A stretch of DNA of 61,871 nt, taken from NCBI RefSeq assembly GCF_000740055.1, contig NZ_BBJM01000008.1, forward strand, positions 1-61,871, read 5' to 3'. This DNA is from Secundilactobacillus oryzae JCM 18671 (GTDB taxonomy: Bacteria > Bacillota > Bacilli > Lactobacillales > Lactobacillaceae). The notes under the pieces are model-generated. The model worked only from the letters and a program-made list of their open reading frames with translations. It searched no databases and was not told where the DNA came from. Both the position numbers and the translations under genes were made by a program. Below are positions 54,447-61,871 of this stretch, one piece after another (positions within the stretch are counted from its first letter, which is position 1; every line of letters starts with the position of its first letter).

Positions 54447-55361
54447 ATGGCAGATACTGAAGAACGTTTGCGCCGAACAATGATGTTTGTTCCAGGAAAT
54501 AATCCAGCGATGGTGAAGGATGCTGGAATTTATGGTGCAGATTCAATTATGTTTGATTTAGAGGATGCTGTATCTATGACTGAAAAAGACGCAGCACGTA
54601 TCTTGGTTTATGAAGCACTGAAATCTCAAAACTATGGTGAAGCTGAACTTGTTGTCAGAGTGAATGGGCAGGACACACCATATTATCCTAATGACGTTAA
54701 AGCAATGGTTAAAGCTGGTATTGATGTTATTAGACTTCCCAAGGTAGAATCTGCAGAAATGATTCAAATGCTTGTTAAAGATGTTGAAGCCTCCGAAAAA
54801 GAGGTTGGTCGTGAAGTGGGATCGACACATGTTATGGCTGCCATTGAAAGTGCAAAAGGCGTTATCAACGCGGCAGAAATCGCAGCGGCATCTGACAGAA
54901 TGATTGGGGTTGCACTTTCGGCAGAAGATTACACAACAGATATGAAGACACACCGATATCCTGATGGTGCGGAACTTGAATTTGCTAGAAACATGGTTCT
55001 CCATGCAGCTCGTGCAGCGGGAATTGCTGCGTTTGATACTGTATTTACAAATATGGATGATACAGAAGGCTTCTATCGAGAGACCCGTTATATTCATCAA
55101 CTTGGATTTGATGGAAAATCATTAGTTAATCCACGTCAAATTCCAATGGTTAATGAAGTTTATCAACCTACTGAAAAGGAAATTGAGAATGCTAAAAATG
55201 TGATTAATGCCATTCAAGAAGCTAAGTTAAAGGGCTCAGGTGTTATTTCAATGAATGGTCAAATGGTTGATCGGCCAGTTGTTCTAAGAGCACAAAGAGT
55301 TATGATGCTAGCCAAGGCATCTAACTTACTTGATGAGGAGGGAAATTATCTTGAAAAATAG
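54447..55361 (+). CDS. citE: Citrate lyase beta subunit (citryl-ACP lyase)
   Basis: 304 residues of the HpcH/HpaI TIM-barrel type: [29 protein letters not shown] (metal Glu/Asp), [34 protein letters not shown] and [11 protein letters not shown]. It splits citryl-ACP to oxaloacetate and acetyl-ACP. ATG at 54447 follows GGGAGGTAC. It overlaps citF. Confidence 0.95.
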   Translation: MADTEERLRRTMMFVPGNNPAMVKDAGIYGADSIMFDLEDAVSMTEKDAARILVYEALKSQNYGEAELVVRVNGQDTPYYPNDVKAMVKAGIDVIRLPKVESAEMIQMLVKDVEASEKEVGREVGSTHVMAAIESAKGVINAAEIAAASDRMIGVALSAEDYTTDMKTHRYPDGAELEFARNMVLHAARAAGIAAFDTVFTNMDDTEGFYRETRYIHQLGFDGKSLVNPRQIPMVNEVYQPTEKEIENAKNVINAIQEAKLKGSGVISMNGQMVDRPVVLRAQRVMMLAKASNLLDEEGNYLEK

Positions 55362-56889
55362 TGTAAATCGCGAATTACCAGAGGAGTTATTGAAGCGCCT
55401 TAGTTACGAGGCCTTTGAGACGACTGAAATAGGCCATCCATCTATTCAGCGTGTCGCACCAACAGTTCATGTTTCAACTGGTGATGATAAAGTTGTCGAT
55501 TCTATCAAGGAAGTCGTTAAAAACACTGTAAAAGATGGCATGACAATTTCATTCCATCACCATTTCCGAAATGGGGACTTTGTGTTCAATGCCGTAATGC
55601 GAGAAATTATTGACCAAGGCATTAAAGATTTGACGTTAGCGCCTTCCTCATTGACTAATGTAATGAATGATATGGTGATTGAAGCCATTAAAGCCGGCAC
55701 AGTTACTAATATTACAAGTTCAGGAATGCGCGGCTCGTTAGGTGATTTTGTATCTCATGGTGGACTAGAAAATCCAGTGATTTTCCGTTCACATGGTAAT
55801 CGCGCCAGAGCAATCGAGCATGGTGACATTAAGATTGATGTTGCCTTCCTAGGCGTACCAAACGCAGACCGATTAGGAAATGCCAATGGTATGGAAGGGG
55901 ATGCAGTTTTTGGTTCTCTTGGCTATGCTTTAATGGATGCTCAGTATGCAAATACAGTTGTATTGTTGACAGACAATATTAAACCATATCCCAATACACC
56001 AGCTTCTATCCGTCAAACACAGGTAGACTACGTTGTAAAAGTTGATAAAGTTGGTGATCCAGAAAAAATTGGGTCAGGTGCTACTCGTTTCACTAAAGAT
56101 CCTAAGGAATTAAAAATTGCTTCAACTGTAAACGACGTCATCGTTAACTCACCATACTTCAAGGATGGTTTTTCTTTCCAAACTGGTTCCGGTGGAGCAG
56201 CATTAGCGGTTACACGTTATTTACGACAAGCAATGATTGATAATCAAATTCATGCGTCCTTTGCTCTTGGGGGAATAACAAAGCCTACTACTGATTTGTT
56301 GAACGAAGGTTTAATCGACCGAGTAATGGATGTTCAAGATTTTGATAAAGGTGCAGCTGAATCAATGCACACAAATGGGAAGCAACAAGAAATTGATGCT
56401 TCATGGTATGCAGATCCAGATAACAAAGGTGCAATGGTAGATCAATTGGATGTTGTTATTTTAAGTGCACTAGAAATTGATACAAAATTCAATGTTAATG
56501 TTATGTCAGGATCTGATGGGGTTATCCGTGGCGCTATCGGCGGACACCAAGATGCAGCAACTGCAAAATTGACAATTATCTCTGCTCCATTGGTTCGTGG
56601 ACGTATTGCAACTGTGGTACCAGACGTTACCACAGTCGTTACTCCAGGTGAATCTGTAGATGTTCTTGTAACAGAATATGGGATTGCGATTAATCCAAAT
56701 AGAAAAGACTTAATTTCTGCACTTAGTTCGTTGCCAGGTGTGCCAGTTTATTCTATTGAAGAGTTACAAAAAATGGCTCAAGATAAAGTGGGTGAACCTA
56801 AGCCACTAGAATTTACAGATCGTACTGTGGCACTCATTGAATATCGTGATGGTACATTGATTGACACAATTCGAGAAGTTAAAGATTAG
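55351..56889 (+). CDS. citF: Citrate lyase alpha subunit (citrate:acetyl-ACP transferase)
   Basis: 512 residues: [63 protein letters not shown] and the terminal [18 protein letters not shown], all as in E. coli CitF. It exchanges acetyl for citrate on CitD. TTG at 55351 follows GAGGAGGG; upstream ATG codons lie inside that site. Confidence 0.95.
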   Translation: MKNSVNRELPEELLKRLSYEAFETTEIGHPSIQRVAPTVHVSTGDDKVVDSIKEVVKNTVKDGMTISFHHHFRNGDFVFNAVMREIIDQGIKDLTLAPSSLTNVMNDMVIEAIKAGTVTNITSSGMRGSLGDFVSHGGLENPVIFRSHGNRARAIEHGDIKIDVAFLGVPNADRLGNANGMEGDAVFGSLGYALMDAQYANTVVLLTDNIKPYPNTPASIRQTQVDYVVKVDKVGDPEKIGSGATRFTKDPKELKIASTVNDVIVNSPYFKDGFSFQTGSGGAALAVTRYLRQAMIDNQIHASFALGGITKPTTDLLNEGLIDRVMDVQDFDKGAAESMHTNGKQQEIDASWYADPDNKGAMVDQLDVVILSALEIDTKFNVNVMSGSDGVIRGAIGGHQDAATAKLTIISAPLVRGRIATVVPDVTTVVTPGESVDVLVTEYGIAINPNRKDLISALSSLPGVPVYSIEELQKMAQDKVGEPKPLEFTDRTVALIEYRDGTLIDTIREVKD

Positions 56890-56903
56890 TTATATAATAG
56901 TGA

Positions 56904-56934
56904 AGCACCGTTGAATAAACGGTGCTTTTTTAAG
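56904..56934 (+). terminator. Hairpin between citF and citX (attenuator)
   Basis: AGCACCGT-N7-ACGGTGCT followed by TTTTTT, only 16 bases before citX. It would cut down expression of the maturation genes relative to the structural subunits. Confidence 0.7.
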
Positions 56935-56949
56935 AGGAAGTGAATCGAA

Positions 56950-57504
56950 TTGGAATCTATTTTCAGGGAAGGTAATCCTCAGGGAATTAGTGACGTTTTG
57001 AAAAATAAAGATGATCGGGTTTCGTACCAGCAACAGCTTTTGGAAGAGAATCCTAAACACACTATCATTGCGGCTAAATTGAATATTCCGGGCCCAATTA
57101 AAAATAATCAGTGGATTAATCAATTGTTCGAAACGGGAATGGCTCGATTCTTGAGTTTTATGAAGGAACAAACATATGAACCAGTCATATTAAAGCAAGC
57201 CAATAAAGATTCAGGAAGCGAGGCATTTATTCTCCTAAGAGAACCTGCACTCACAGTAAAAGCCTTAGCAGCAGAATTTGAGGATACTGACAGATTGGGA
57301 CGATTATTTGATTTAGATGTTTTGACCAGCAGTCACAAAGGTCCTATGTCGCGGACAGAGTTAAATCTGCCTGTTCGGAGATGCTTCATTTGTAATAGAC
57401 CCGCTCGAGAATGTGCGAGATCCAGACGGCATACTGTTGCGGATCTACAAGCAAAAATTACTCAGGTGTATGACAAAGAATTTGGAAACGGGGAGATGGC
57501 ATGA
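56950..57504 (+). CDS. citX: Apo-citrate lyase phosphoribosyl-dephospho-CoA transferase
   Basis: 184 residues with DRLGRLFDLDVLT and RRCFICNRPARECARSRRHT, typical for CitX. It attaches the prosthetic group to CitD Ser14. TTG start after AGAGGAAG. It overlaps citG by 4 bp. Confidence 0.93.
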   Translation: MESIFREGNPQGISDVLKNKDDRVSYQQQLLEENPKHTIIAAKLNIPGPIKNNQWINQLFETGMARFLSFMKEQTYEPVILKQANKDSGSEAFILLREPALTVKALAAEFEDTDRLGRLFDLDVLTSSHKGPMSRTELNLPVRRCFICNRPARECARSRRHTVADLQAKITQVYDKEFGNGEMA

Positions 57505-58373
57505 GCAGAGGACGATCGGTCATCAATGCACAATACTATCAAATTGGTTCTGATGCTTTGAGAGCATTGCTCTATGAAGTGACTACTTTTCCAAAACCGG
57601 GACTGGTAGATCCTGTTGCTCAAGGGCCTCATCCAGATATGAACGTTTTTACTTTTATAGATAGTTCTGTGGGACTTCGGCATTATTTTGATCAATGTAT
57701 TGATGCAGGCGCAACATTTACTGGAAATGATCTAATTAAACTTTTTCAAGCCATTAGATCATTTGGAATTGATGCTGAAAAAACAATGTTTAAAAACACT
57801 AAAGGTGTTAACACGCATAAGGGCGCAATTTTTTCTCTGGGTGTCTTAGTGACTGCAGAGTCATTTCGGATTTCAAATTTAGAACTTAAATTTTCTATTA
57901 TGGAAATTGTTAAAAGAATGCTAAAAGGACTAACAGAAAATGATTTTAAAGATATTAAAAATAAGAATCCTGAAGAATTAACAATTGGCGAACGGGAATA
58001 TTTAACTCATGGTATTAAAGGCATTCGTGGGGAGGCAGAAAGTGGTTTTCCTGTACTTACAGAGTTTGCCCTACCTGCTTTAAAGAGAAGCCAGGGGTCA
58101 ACCAATGAACGACTACTAGATACTTTAATGAGTATTCTCGGCAATTCAATTGACACAAACCTTATAAAAAGAGCAAATTCAGTTGAAATTATTGATTGGG
58201 CAAAACAACAATCAACAAAATATTTTGAACTAGGTGGCAGTCGAACCGAAGAAGGTATGAATTTCCTGAAATACTTAAATGAAGAGTTTGATAAAAAAAA
58301 TCTTAGTTTGGGTGGATCGGCAGACTTGCTTATTTTGACTATATTCATTGGTTTTCGTGAAGGATTATTATAA
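57501..58373 (+). CDS. citG: Triphosphoribosyl-dephospho-CoA synthase
   Basis: 290 residues: TFPKPGLVDPVAQGPHPDM, GVNTHKGAIFSLG, THGIKGIRGEAESGFP and GGSADLLILTIFI, the CitG/MdcB signature. It makes the citrate lyase prosthetic group precursor from ATP and dephospho-CoA. Last gene of the cluster; ATGA overlap with citX. Confidence 0.95.
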   Translation: MSRGRSVINAQYYQIGSDALRALLYEVTTFPKPGLVDPVAQGPHPDMNVFTFIDSSVGLRHYFDQCIDAGATFTGNDLIKLFQAIRSFGIDAEKTMFKNTKGVNTHKGAIFSLGVLVTAESFRISNLELKFSIMEIVKRMLKGLTENDFKDIKNKNPEELTIGEREYLTHGIKGIRGEAESGFPVLTEFALPALKRSQGSTNERLLDTLMSILGNSIDTNLIKRANSVEIIDWAKQQSTKYFELGGSRTEEGMNFLKYLNEEFDKKNLSLGGSADLLILTIFIGFREGLL

Positions 58374-58417
58374 GCTTACCTATGAATTAGAAAAACGAAG
58401 TAAGGGGAGGTCACACC

Positions 58418-59236
58418 ATGAAACCAGTCATTCTCATCACCGGTGCCAGTTCTGGTATCGGGCTCAAAACCGCACTAAAATTGCTTGAACGAGGGGCAAT
58501 TGTGTATGGTGGTGCCCGTCATGTGGATAATATGAAAGCCATTGTTGAAGCTGGTGGCCACGCTATCGCGCTAGACGTCACCAGCGATAGTGAGTCGAAA
58601 GCAGCAGTCGATCAAATTTTGGCTGAACAGGGTCGAATTGATGTATTGATTAACAACGCTGGATACGGTTCGTATGGTGCGGTGGAAGATGTTCCAATCG
58701 AAGAGGCTAAGCGACAACTCGATGTGAATGTCTTGGGGATTGCGCGACTTACCAAACTGGTTTTACCTAGTATGCGGTTCCGCAAATCCGGAAAGATCAT
58801 CAACATTTCCTCGATGGCTGGAAAAGTGTGGACGCCGTTCGGAGCGTGGTATCATGCCACTAAATTTGCGGTGGAGGGTTTCTCTGATGCACTCCGATTG
58901 GAAGTGGAACCCTTTGGTATCAAAGTAGTTGTGATTGAGCCAGGGGCGATTGAATCCAACTGGGGTGATATTACAATTCAGAATCTGCAGAATACTTCTG
59001 GTGACGGTGCGTATAAAGAAGCGGTCGCAAGACAAGTCGCTAATTTTCAAAACATGTACCACAATAGCCGTTTTCTGACCAAGGCAGACAAGATTGCTGA
59101 AGTGATTACCAAAGCAAGCTTTAGCCGACACCCGCGTACACGATACTTAACCGGATTTGGCGCTAAGCCTAGTGTCGTGCTTGCCCATCTAGTGCCGAAC
59201 CGCGTATTTGATAAAATTAGTCGTAAATTTATGTAA
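58418..59236 (+). CDS. Short-chain oxidoreductase
   Basis: 272 residues of the 'oxidoreductase/17-beta-HSD-like' SDR type: TGASSGIG, NNAGYGSYG, NISSMAGKVWTPFGAWYHATKFAVEGFSDALR (Ser-Tyr-Lys), EPGAIESNW. The substrate is unknown. AAGGGGAGG precedes ATG. GC is clearly higher than in citG, marking the end of the AT-rich block. Confidence 0.85.
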   Translation: MKPVILITGASSGIGLKTALKLLERGAIVYGGARHVDNMKAIVEAGGHAIALDVTSDSESKAAVDQILAEQGRIDVLINNAGYGSYGAVEDVPIEEAKRQLDVNVLGIARLTKLVLPSMRFRKSGKIINISSMAGKVWTPFGAWYHATKFAVEGFSDALRLEVEPFGIKVVVIEPGAIESNWGDITIQNLQNTSGDGAYKEAVARQVANFQNMYHNSRFLTKADKIAEVITKASFSRHPRTRYLTGFGAKPSVVLAHLVPNRVFDKISRKFM

Positions 59237-59238
59237 GC

Positions 59239-59268
59239 AAAAAAGTCCTCGATTGAGGACTTTTTTTA
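59239..59268. terminator. Bidirectional terminator
   Basis: AAAAAGTCCTC / GAGGACTTTTTTT hairpin between the SDR and the converging MFS gene. Confidence 0.85.
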
Positions 59269-60444
59269 GTGATTAATGCGAATCAGCCGCCAATTAATGA
59301 AAATCGCGATTAAGACCATGACGATGCCGACCCAAGGTGTTTGGGCGAGACCAAAGTGGGCGGTAGCTTGCCCACCAAGCATGGAGCCAAGCGCAATTCC
59401 GATGTTAAACGCGGAAATATTGAGTGCTGAGGCCATAGTAACTGTCTGTGGTGCTTCCTTTTCAGCAACGGTTACAATGTAGAGTTGCAAGCCGGGGACG
59501 TTCATGAAGGCGAACAGTCCCATTAACAGTACGGCAATTAAACCCAAGATGGCTGAGTGAATGAAGAAGCCGATGAGGGCTAAGGCGACTGCCAAACCGG
59601 CAAACATTTTAATGAGTGATTGCTCGGGATGGGAGTTAGCGAGGCGACCACCAACCGTGTTACCAATGGCGACCATGACACCGTAAATCACCAATAGCCA
59701 AACCACAGCCGAAGTGGAGTAGCCCATTAGATTTTCCAAAATAGGTGAAATGTAGGTGTAAACGGCGAAGGTGCCACCGTAGCCTAAAGCGGTCATCAGA
59801 AGCGCATAGGTAATTTTACGGTTTTTGAAGACCGTGATAATCCCGGTTAGTGGAGTCTTCCCTGGATTAGGTAAACTGCTGGGGATGAGACTGAAATTGG
59901 CAATCAGGCCGATAATCCCAATGACACTAAGGAAGATGAAGGAGAGCCGCCAACCAGCTAATTGACCGATAAAGGTTCCCAAGGGCACACCGGTTACGGT
60001 TGCAACGGTGAGTCCGGTGAACATGATGGCGATGGCACTTGCACGGCGGTCAGGCGTCACCACATTAGCAGCGATGAGGGATGAAATCGTCATGAAAATT
60101 CCGTGTGCTAACGCGGCAATGATCCGTCCCACTAGTACGATGGCAAAACTTGGCGCCATAGCTGCAGTTAAATTGCCGGCGATAAACAGTAACATGGTGA
60201 TAAGTAATAACTGCTTACGCGGAATTTGGCCGGTGATTAAAGTCATCAATGGTACGCCTACTGTGATACCGAGGGCGTAGATGGAAACGGTGAGGCCAGC
60301 TGTTTCGATTGAAATAGCAAATTGGTTGGCCAGCATGGGTAATAGGCCGACACTAATAAATTCAGTAGAACCAATCGCAAAAGCGCTGATGGCTAAAGCA
60401 AGCAACGTTCCAACAGCGGTGCGTTTGTTGTACGTAATAGACAT
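59266..60444 (-). CDS. MFS efflux transporter, DHA1 (AraJ/YdhP-like)
   Basis: 392 residues, 12 membrane helices; TEFISVGLLPMLANQF at TM1 and GRIIAALAHGIFMTISSLIAAN in TM4 are typical of this sugar-efflux/drug-efflux group. AGGAGAAA precedes ATG. It is divergent from an HxlR-type regulator, which probably controls it; such pairs respond to aldehydes, quinones or oxidants. Substrate unknown. Confidence 0.83.
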   Translation of the reverse strand: MSITYNKRTAVGTLLALAISAFAIGSTEFISVGLLPMLANQFAISIETAGLTVSIYALGITVGVPLMTLITGQIPRKQLLLITMLLFIAGNLTAAMAPSFAIVLVGRIIAALAHGIFMTISSLIAANVVTPDRRASAIAIMFTGLTVATVTGVPLGTFIGQLAGWRLSFIFLSVIGIIGLIANFSLIPSSLPNPGKTPLTGIITVFKNRKITYALLMTALGYGGTFAVYTYISPILENLMGYSTSAVVWLLVIYGVMVAIGNTVGGRLANSHPEQSLIKMFAGLAVALALIGFFIHSAILGLIAVLLMGLFAFMNVPGLQLYIVTVAEKEAPQTVTMASALNISAFNIGIALGSMLGGQATAHFGLAQTPWVGIVMVLIAIFINWRLIRINH

Positions 60445-60600
60445 GAGTTTTTCTCCTGTTTTGAATTAAATTAAACCAAGCTCTTTCAAATAGTGGCTCG
60501 ATTTGATACAATTTCCCATTATAGTGGCACGGTGATTCAAAACAAGTACGCACTATTTAGTATCGTAGGCACTTTTTAGTACCCATGCAGGGAAGTACAC

Positions 60601-60984
60601 ATGAAAACTTATCATATTGGAGTCGAAGCCACTTTGGACGTCATTGGTGGCAAATGGAAGCCGATTATCCTGTGTCATTTGGGTAACGGTGAAATGCGAA
60701 CTGGTGAACTACGGCGCGCCATTCCACAAATTACGCAAAAAATGCTCACGCAGCAGTTGCGTGAGCTAGAAGAAGATGAAATCATCTCGCGCGAAGTCTA
60801 CCAACAAGTTCCACCTAAAGTTGAGTATGGTCTGACGGATTATGGCCGTACACTGAGTGACCTATTGGTGAAAATGTCCATTTGGGGCGAGCAACGCGTG
60901 GCTAAATTGAAAGCGGAGCATCAGGACGTTACCTTGTTGCATCCGAGGCATGAAGGCTATGAGATGGCAAAAATGACAAAATAA
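60601..60984 (+). CDS. HxlR-family transcriptional regulator
   Basis: 127 residues: CxxD-type start replaced by YHIGVEATLDVIGGKWKPIILCHLGNGEMRTGELRRAIPQITQKMLTQQLREL, a winged HTH with the HxlR 'GGKWK' motif and Cys in ILCHL. Dimeric DNA binder, divergent from the MFS gene with a 156-bp gap that holds their promoters. Confidence 0.88.
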   Translation: MKTYHIGVEATLDVIGGKWKPIILCHLGNGEMRTGELRRAIPQITQKMLTQQLRELEEDEIISREVYQQVPPKVEYGLTDYGRTLSDLLVKMSIWGEQRVAKLKAEHQDVTLLHPRHEGYEMAKMTK

Positions 60985-61100
60985 TAGATGTGCAGCCTGA
61001 TTAAGGCGTTCATTTGAAAATACTGTCCAAAATTTATTGAGTAATCATAAGTGATCCTTTTTAGCGCTAGATAACTTCATAAAGCACTGAAAAATTTCTA

Positions 61101-61225
61101 TGCTATAATCAAGACGTAAAAAACCACGGAAGACCGTTAAAAGTCAACCGTGGTAATGAAATAAGACTATAGCTTTATTACTGGTTTAGAACCGTCTTCC
61201 GGCCAAGGTTAGCGGTTCTTTTTTC
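61101..61225 (+). ncRNA. Predicted antisense RNA of the Fst-like locus (with extended -10 promoter)
   Basis: TGcTATAAT (61101-61109), an extended -10, should start a transcript near 61115 that ends at the hairpin AGAACCG / CGGTTCT followed by TTTTTT (61189-61224). The RNA overlaps the 3' part of the toxin message on the other strand, the arrangement of par/Fst antitoxin RNAs. Confidence 0.5.
61118..61154 (-). terminator. Terminator of the toxin mRNA (minus strand)
   Basis: ACCACGG / CCGTGGT hairpin followed by TTTTTTAC on the minus strand. Confidence 0.65.
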
Positions 61226-61322
61226 TTGCCTTCAAAACTTCTGCATAGGCCAAGATTATCTTTGCTACGCCACCTAATATTGCTGGTGACGCAATAATCA
61301 AGGTGAGCATCAATTCCTGCAC
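61209..61322 (-). CDS. Fst/Ldr-like type I toxin peptide
   Basis: 37 residues: QELMLTLIIASPAILGGV then AKIILAYAEVLKARKKNR, one membrane helix with the P-x-x-x-G spacing of Fst toxins (compare LVIAPIFVGLVLEM in Fst) and a basic tail. GTG at 61322 follows AAAGGA at 8 nt. TATAAT at 61414-61409 can start its message. A convergent antisense RNA overlaps its 3' end. Too short for usual gene finders; a longer frame on the same strand (61186-61386) is a shadow. Confidence 0.55.
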   Translation of the reverse strand: MQELMLTLIIASPAILGGVAKIILAYAEVLKARKKNR

Positions 61323-61420
61323 AAGCGCAATCCTTTCTGATCGAATCAATACACATAGGCATCACTTCTTTCTTGGAGATTAGCACCGCCGAACTACCTT
61401 ACTTGAATATTATAACCAAT

Positions 61421-61464
61421 AAAACCTGGGTCCAACACCGAACAGTGATGGGCTCAGGTTTTTT
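61421..61464. terminator. Bidirectional terminator
   Basis: AACCTGgGtCCA / TGGgCtCAGGTTTTTT hairpin after the glycerol dehydrogenase fragment. Confidence 0.75.
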
Positions 61465-61466
61465 CA

Positions 61467-61787
61467 TTAATGACGAGCTGTTACGTATTGATCGACCGTC
61501 ACAATGGCGTTGGCAACGTCCGCCGCAGTGACTTCAAACGGCATTTGGTGAATGGTTTCAGCTGGAATTGTGGCTTGTTCTCCGACTTTGAGAAGGTCCT
61601 CATAACTGACGTCTTCAAGATGGAGATCCTTTAAGGTTGTTGGTAGACCAAGTGATTGGTTGAAATCAATAAACTTGTCTAATTCGGTTTCAGGCACGTT
61701 ATCAAGTACTAATTCACACAAGTAACCGTATGCGACTTTTTCACCATGTAGGAGATTTTCGATTTCGCCATTTGGTAGATTGTAAAA
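61467..61787 (-). pseudogene. gldA: Glycerol dehydrogenase-like protein, C-terminal fragment cut by an IS
   Basis: About 106 residues: NLPNGEIENLLHGEKVAYGYLCELVLDN (zinc-ligand His in LLHGEKV) to the C-terminal helix. Iron/zinc-containing polyol dehydrogenases of the GldA group are about 365 residues. In the reading frame, a TAA appears at 61790-61788, exactly where IS-like sequence begins, so the first two thirds are separated by the insertion or lie beyond the window. Confidence 0.75.
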
Positions 61788-61871
61788 TTAATCCGAACGC
61801 TGTTCGGACAAAAAAGATCAGCTTCCTTTAAAATGGTGTTTACCACAAACCCATCTTTTAGGAGCTGATCT
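61782..61871 (+). mobile_element. Left end of an IS30-like element
   Basis: TTAATCCGAAC (61788-61798), the inverted copy of the IS end at window start, is followed by a palindrome (TCCGAAC-gct-GTTCGGA) and a long imperfect hairpin with arms AGATCAGCT and AGCTGATCT (61815-61871). No transposase codons are yet reached. Confidence 0.55.

Noticed and set aside
54558-55100. 180-residue minus-strand frame opposite citE
   Set aside because: Cys/His-rich composition results from the antisense of citE codons; no ribosome site.
61186-61386. 66-residue protein rich in Cys on the minus strand
   Set aside because: It overlaps the more plausible toxin frame, has no family resemblance and spans the transcription signals.
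61791-61807. SOS (LexA) box TCCGAAC-gct-GTTCGGA
   Set aside because: The gram-positive LexA box is CGAAC-N4-GTTCG; here the spacing is 3, and the palindrome lies inside an IS-like end.

Overview
The window is a piece of a low-to-moderate GC Firmicute chromosome, almost certainly from the family Lactobacillaceae. The evidence is an (R)-specific alcohol dehydrogenase that closely resembles the Lactobacillus brevis/kefir enzyme, a phenolic acid decarboxylase with a PadR repressor, oleate hydratase, a complete citMCDEFXG citrate lyase cluster, T-box leaders on peptide and branched-chain amino acid genes, and catabolite-responsive (cre) operators. Genus and species cannot be fixed from sequence alone. 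Both window ends carry ends of IS30-like elements that read TTAATCCGAAC going into the element, so this may be one contig bounded by insertion sequences.

Layout. 1-5 kb: IS tail, a multidrug-type MFS pump, and a valine-type T-box leading an OppA-type lipoprotein plus an amidohydrolase. 5-12 kb: an Nramp manganese transporter, then a zone of decayed genes (carnitine acyltransferase and dehydrogenase fragments, a LysR gene with a stop codon, a frameshifted zinc alcohol dehydrogenase, a secreted protein with an amber codon) around an intact secreted glycerophosphodiesterase. 12-17.7 kb: two short-chain dehydrogenases, two DUF1097 membrane proteins, and back-to-back truncated pfkB and gatC genes. 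17.8-21 kb: a compact three-gene cassette (MazG-like pyrophosphohydrolase, GIY-YIG/DUF2075 NTPase, EVE-like/DUF3883 nuclease) that looks like an anti-phage or modified-DNA restriction system I cannot match to a named one. 21-27.3 kb: acetoin reductase, pyrrolidone carboxyl peptidase, broken brnQ, OppA and proline iminopeptidase, with two more T-boxes. 27.3-30 kb: a rearrangement zone with two related palindromic repeats, an oppA remnant, a RelB/RelE-type toxin-antitoxin pair, an unassigned tandem structured RNA, a truncated rpsN and a broken MFS gene. 30-40 kb: oleate hydratase, padR/padA, a GlnK/GlnL-like two-component system, ornithine carbamoyltransferase with a YfcC-family antiporter, a lipoprotein and a DUF2188 protein. 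40-46.4 kb: a GlcNAc-type PTS permease, fumarase, an FMN reductase and a soluble fumarate reductase. 46.4-58.4 kb: a visibly AT-richer citrate/malate block. 58.4 kb to the end: an SDR, an MFS/HxlR pair, an Fst-like type I toxin locus and a glycerol dehydrogenase fragment cut by the IS.

How the genes fit together. The 42.9-58.4 kb block can encode a full citrate-to-succinate route: DASS antiporter, citrate lyase (CitDEF matured by CitC, CitX and CitG), oxaloacetate to pyruvate by CitM, or oxaloacetate to malate by an LDH-family enzyme that carries Arg where LDHs carry the specificity Gln, then fumarase and fumarate reductase. Succinate could leave in exchange for citrate. Three T-boxes place peptide uptake, peptide hydrolysis and BrnQ under branched-chain amino acid starvation control. 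At least five otherwise readable genes carry a single in-frame stop and one a single-base deletion, so the genome is decaying or the strain has accumulated null mutations.
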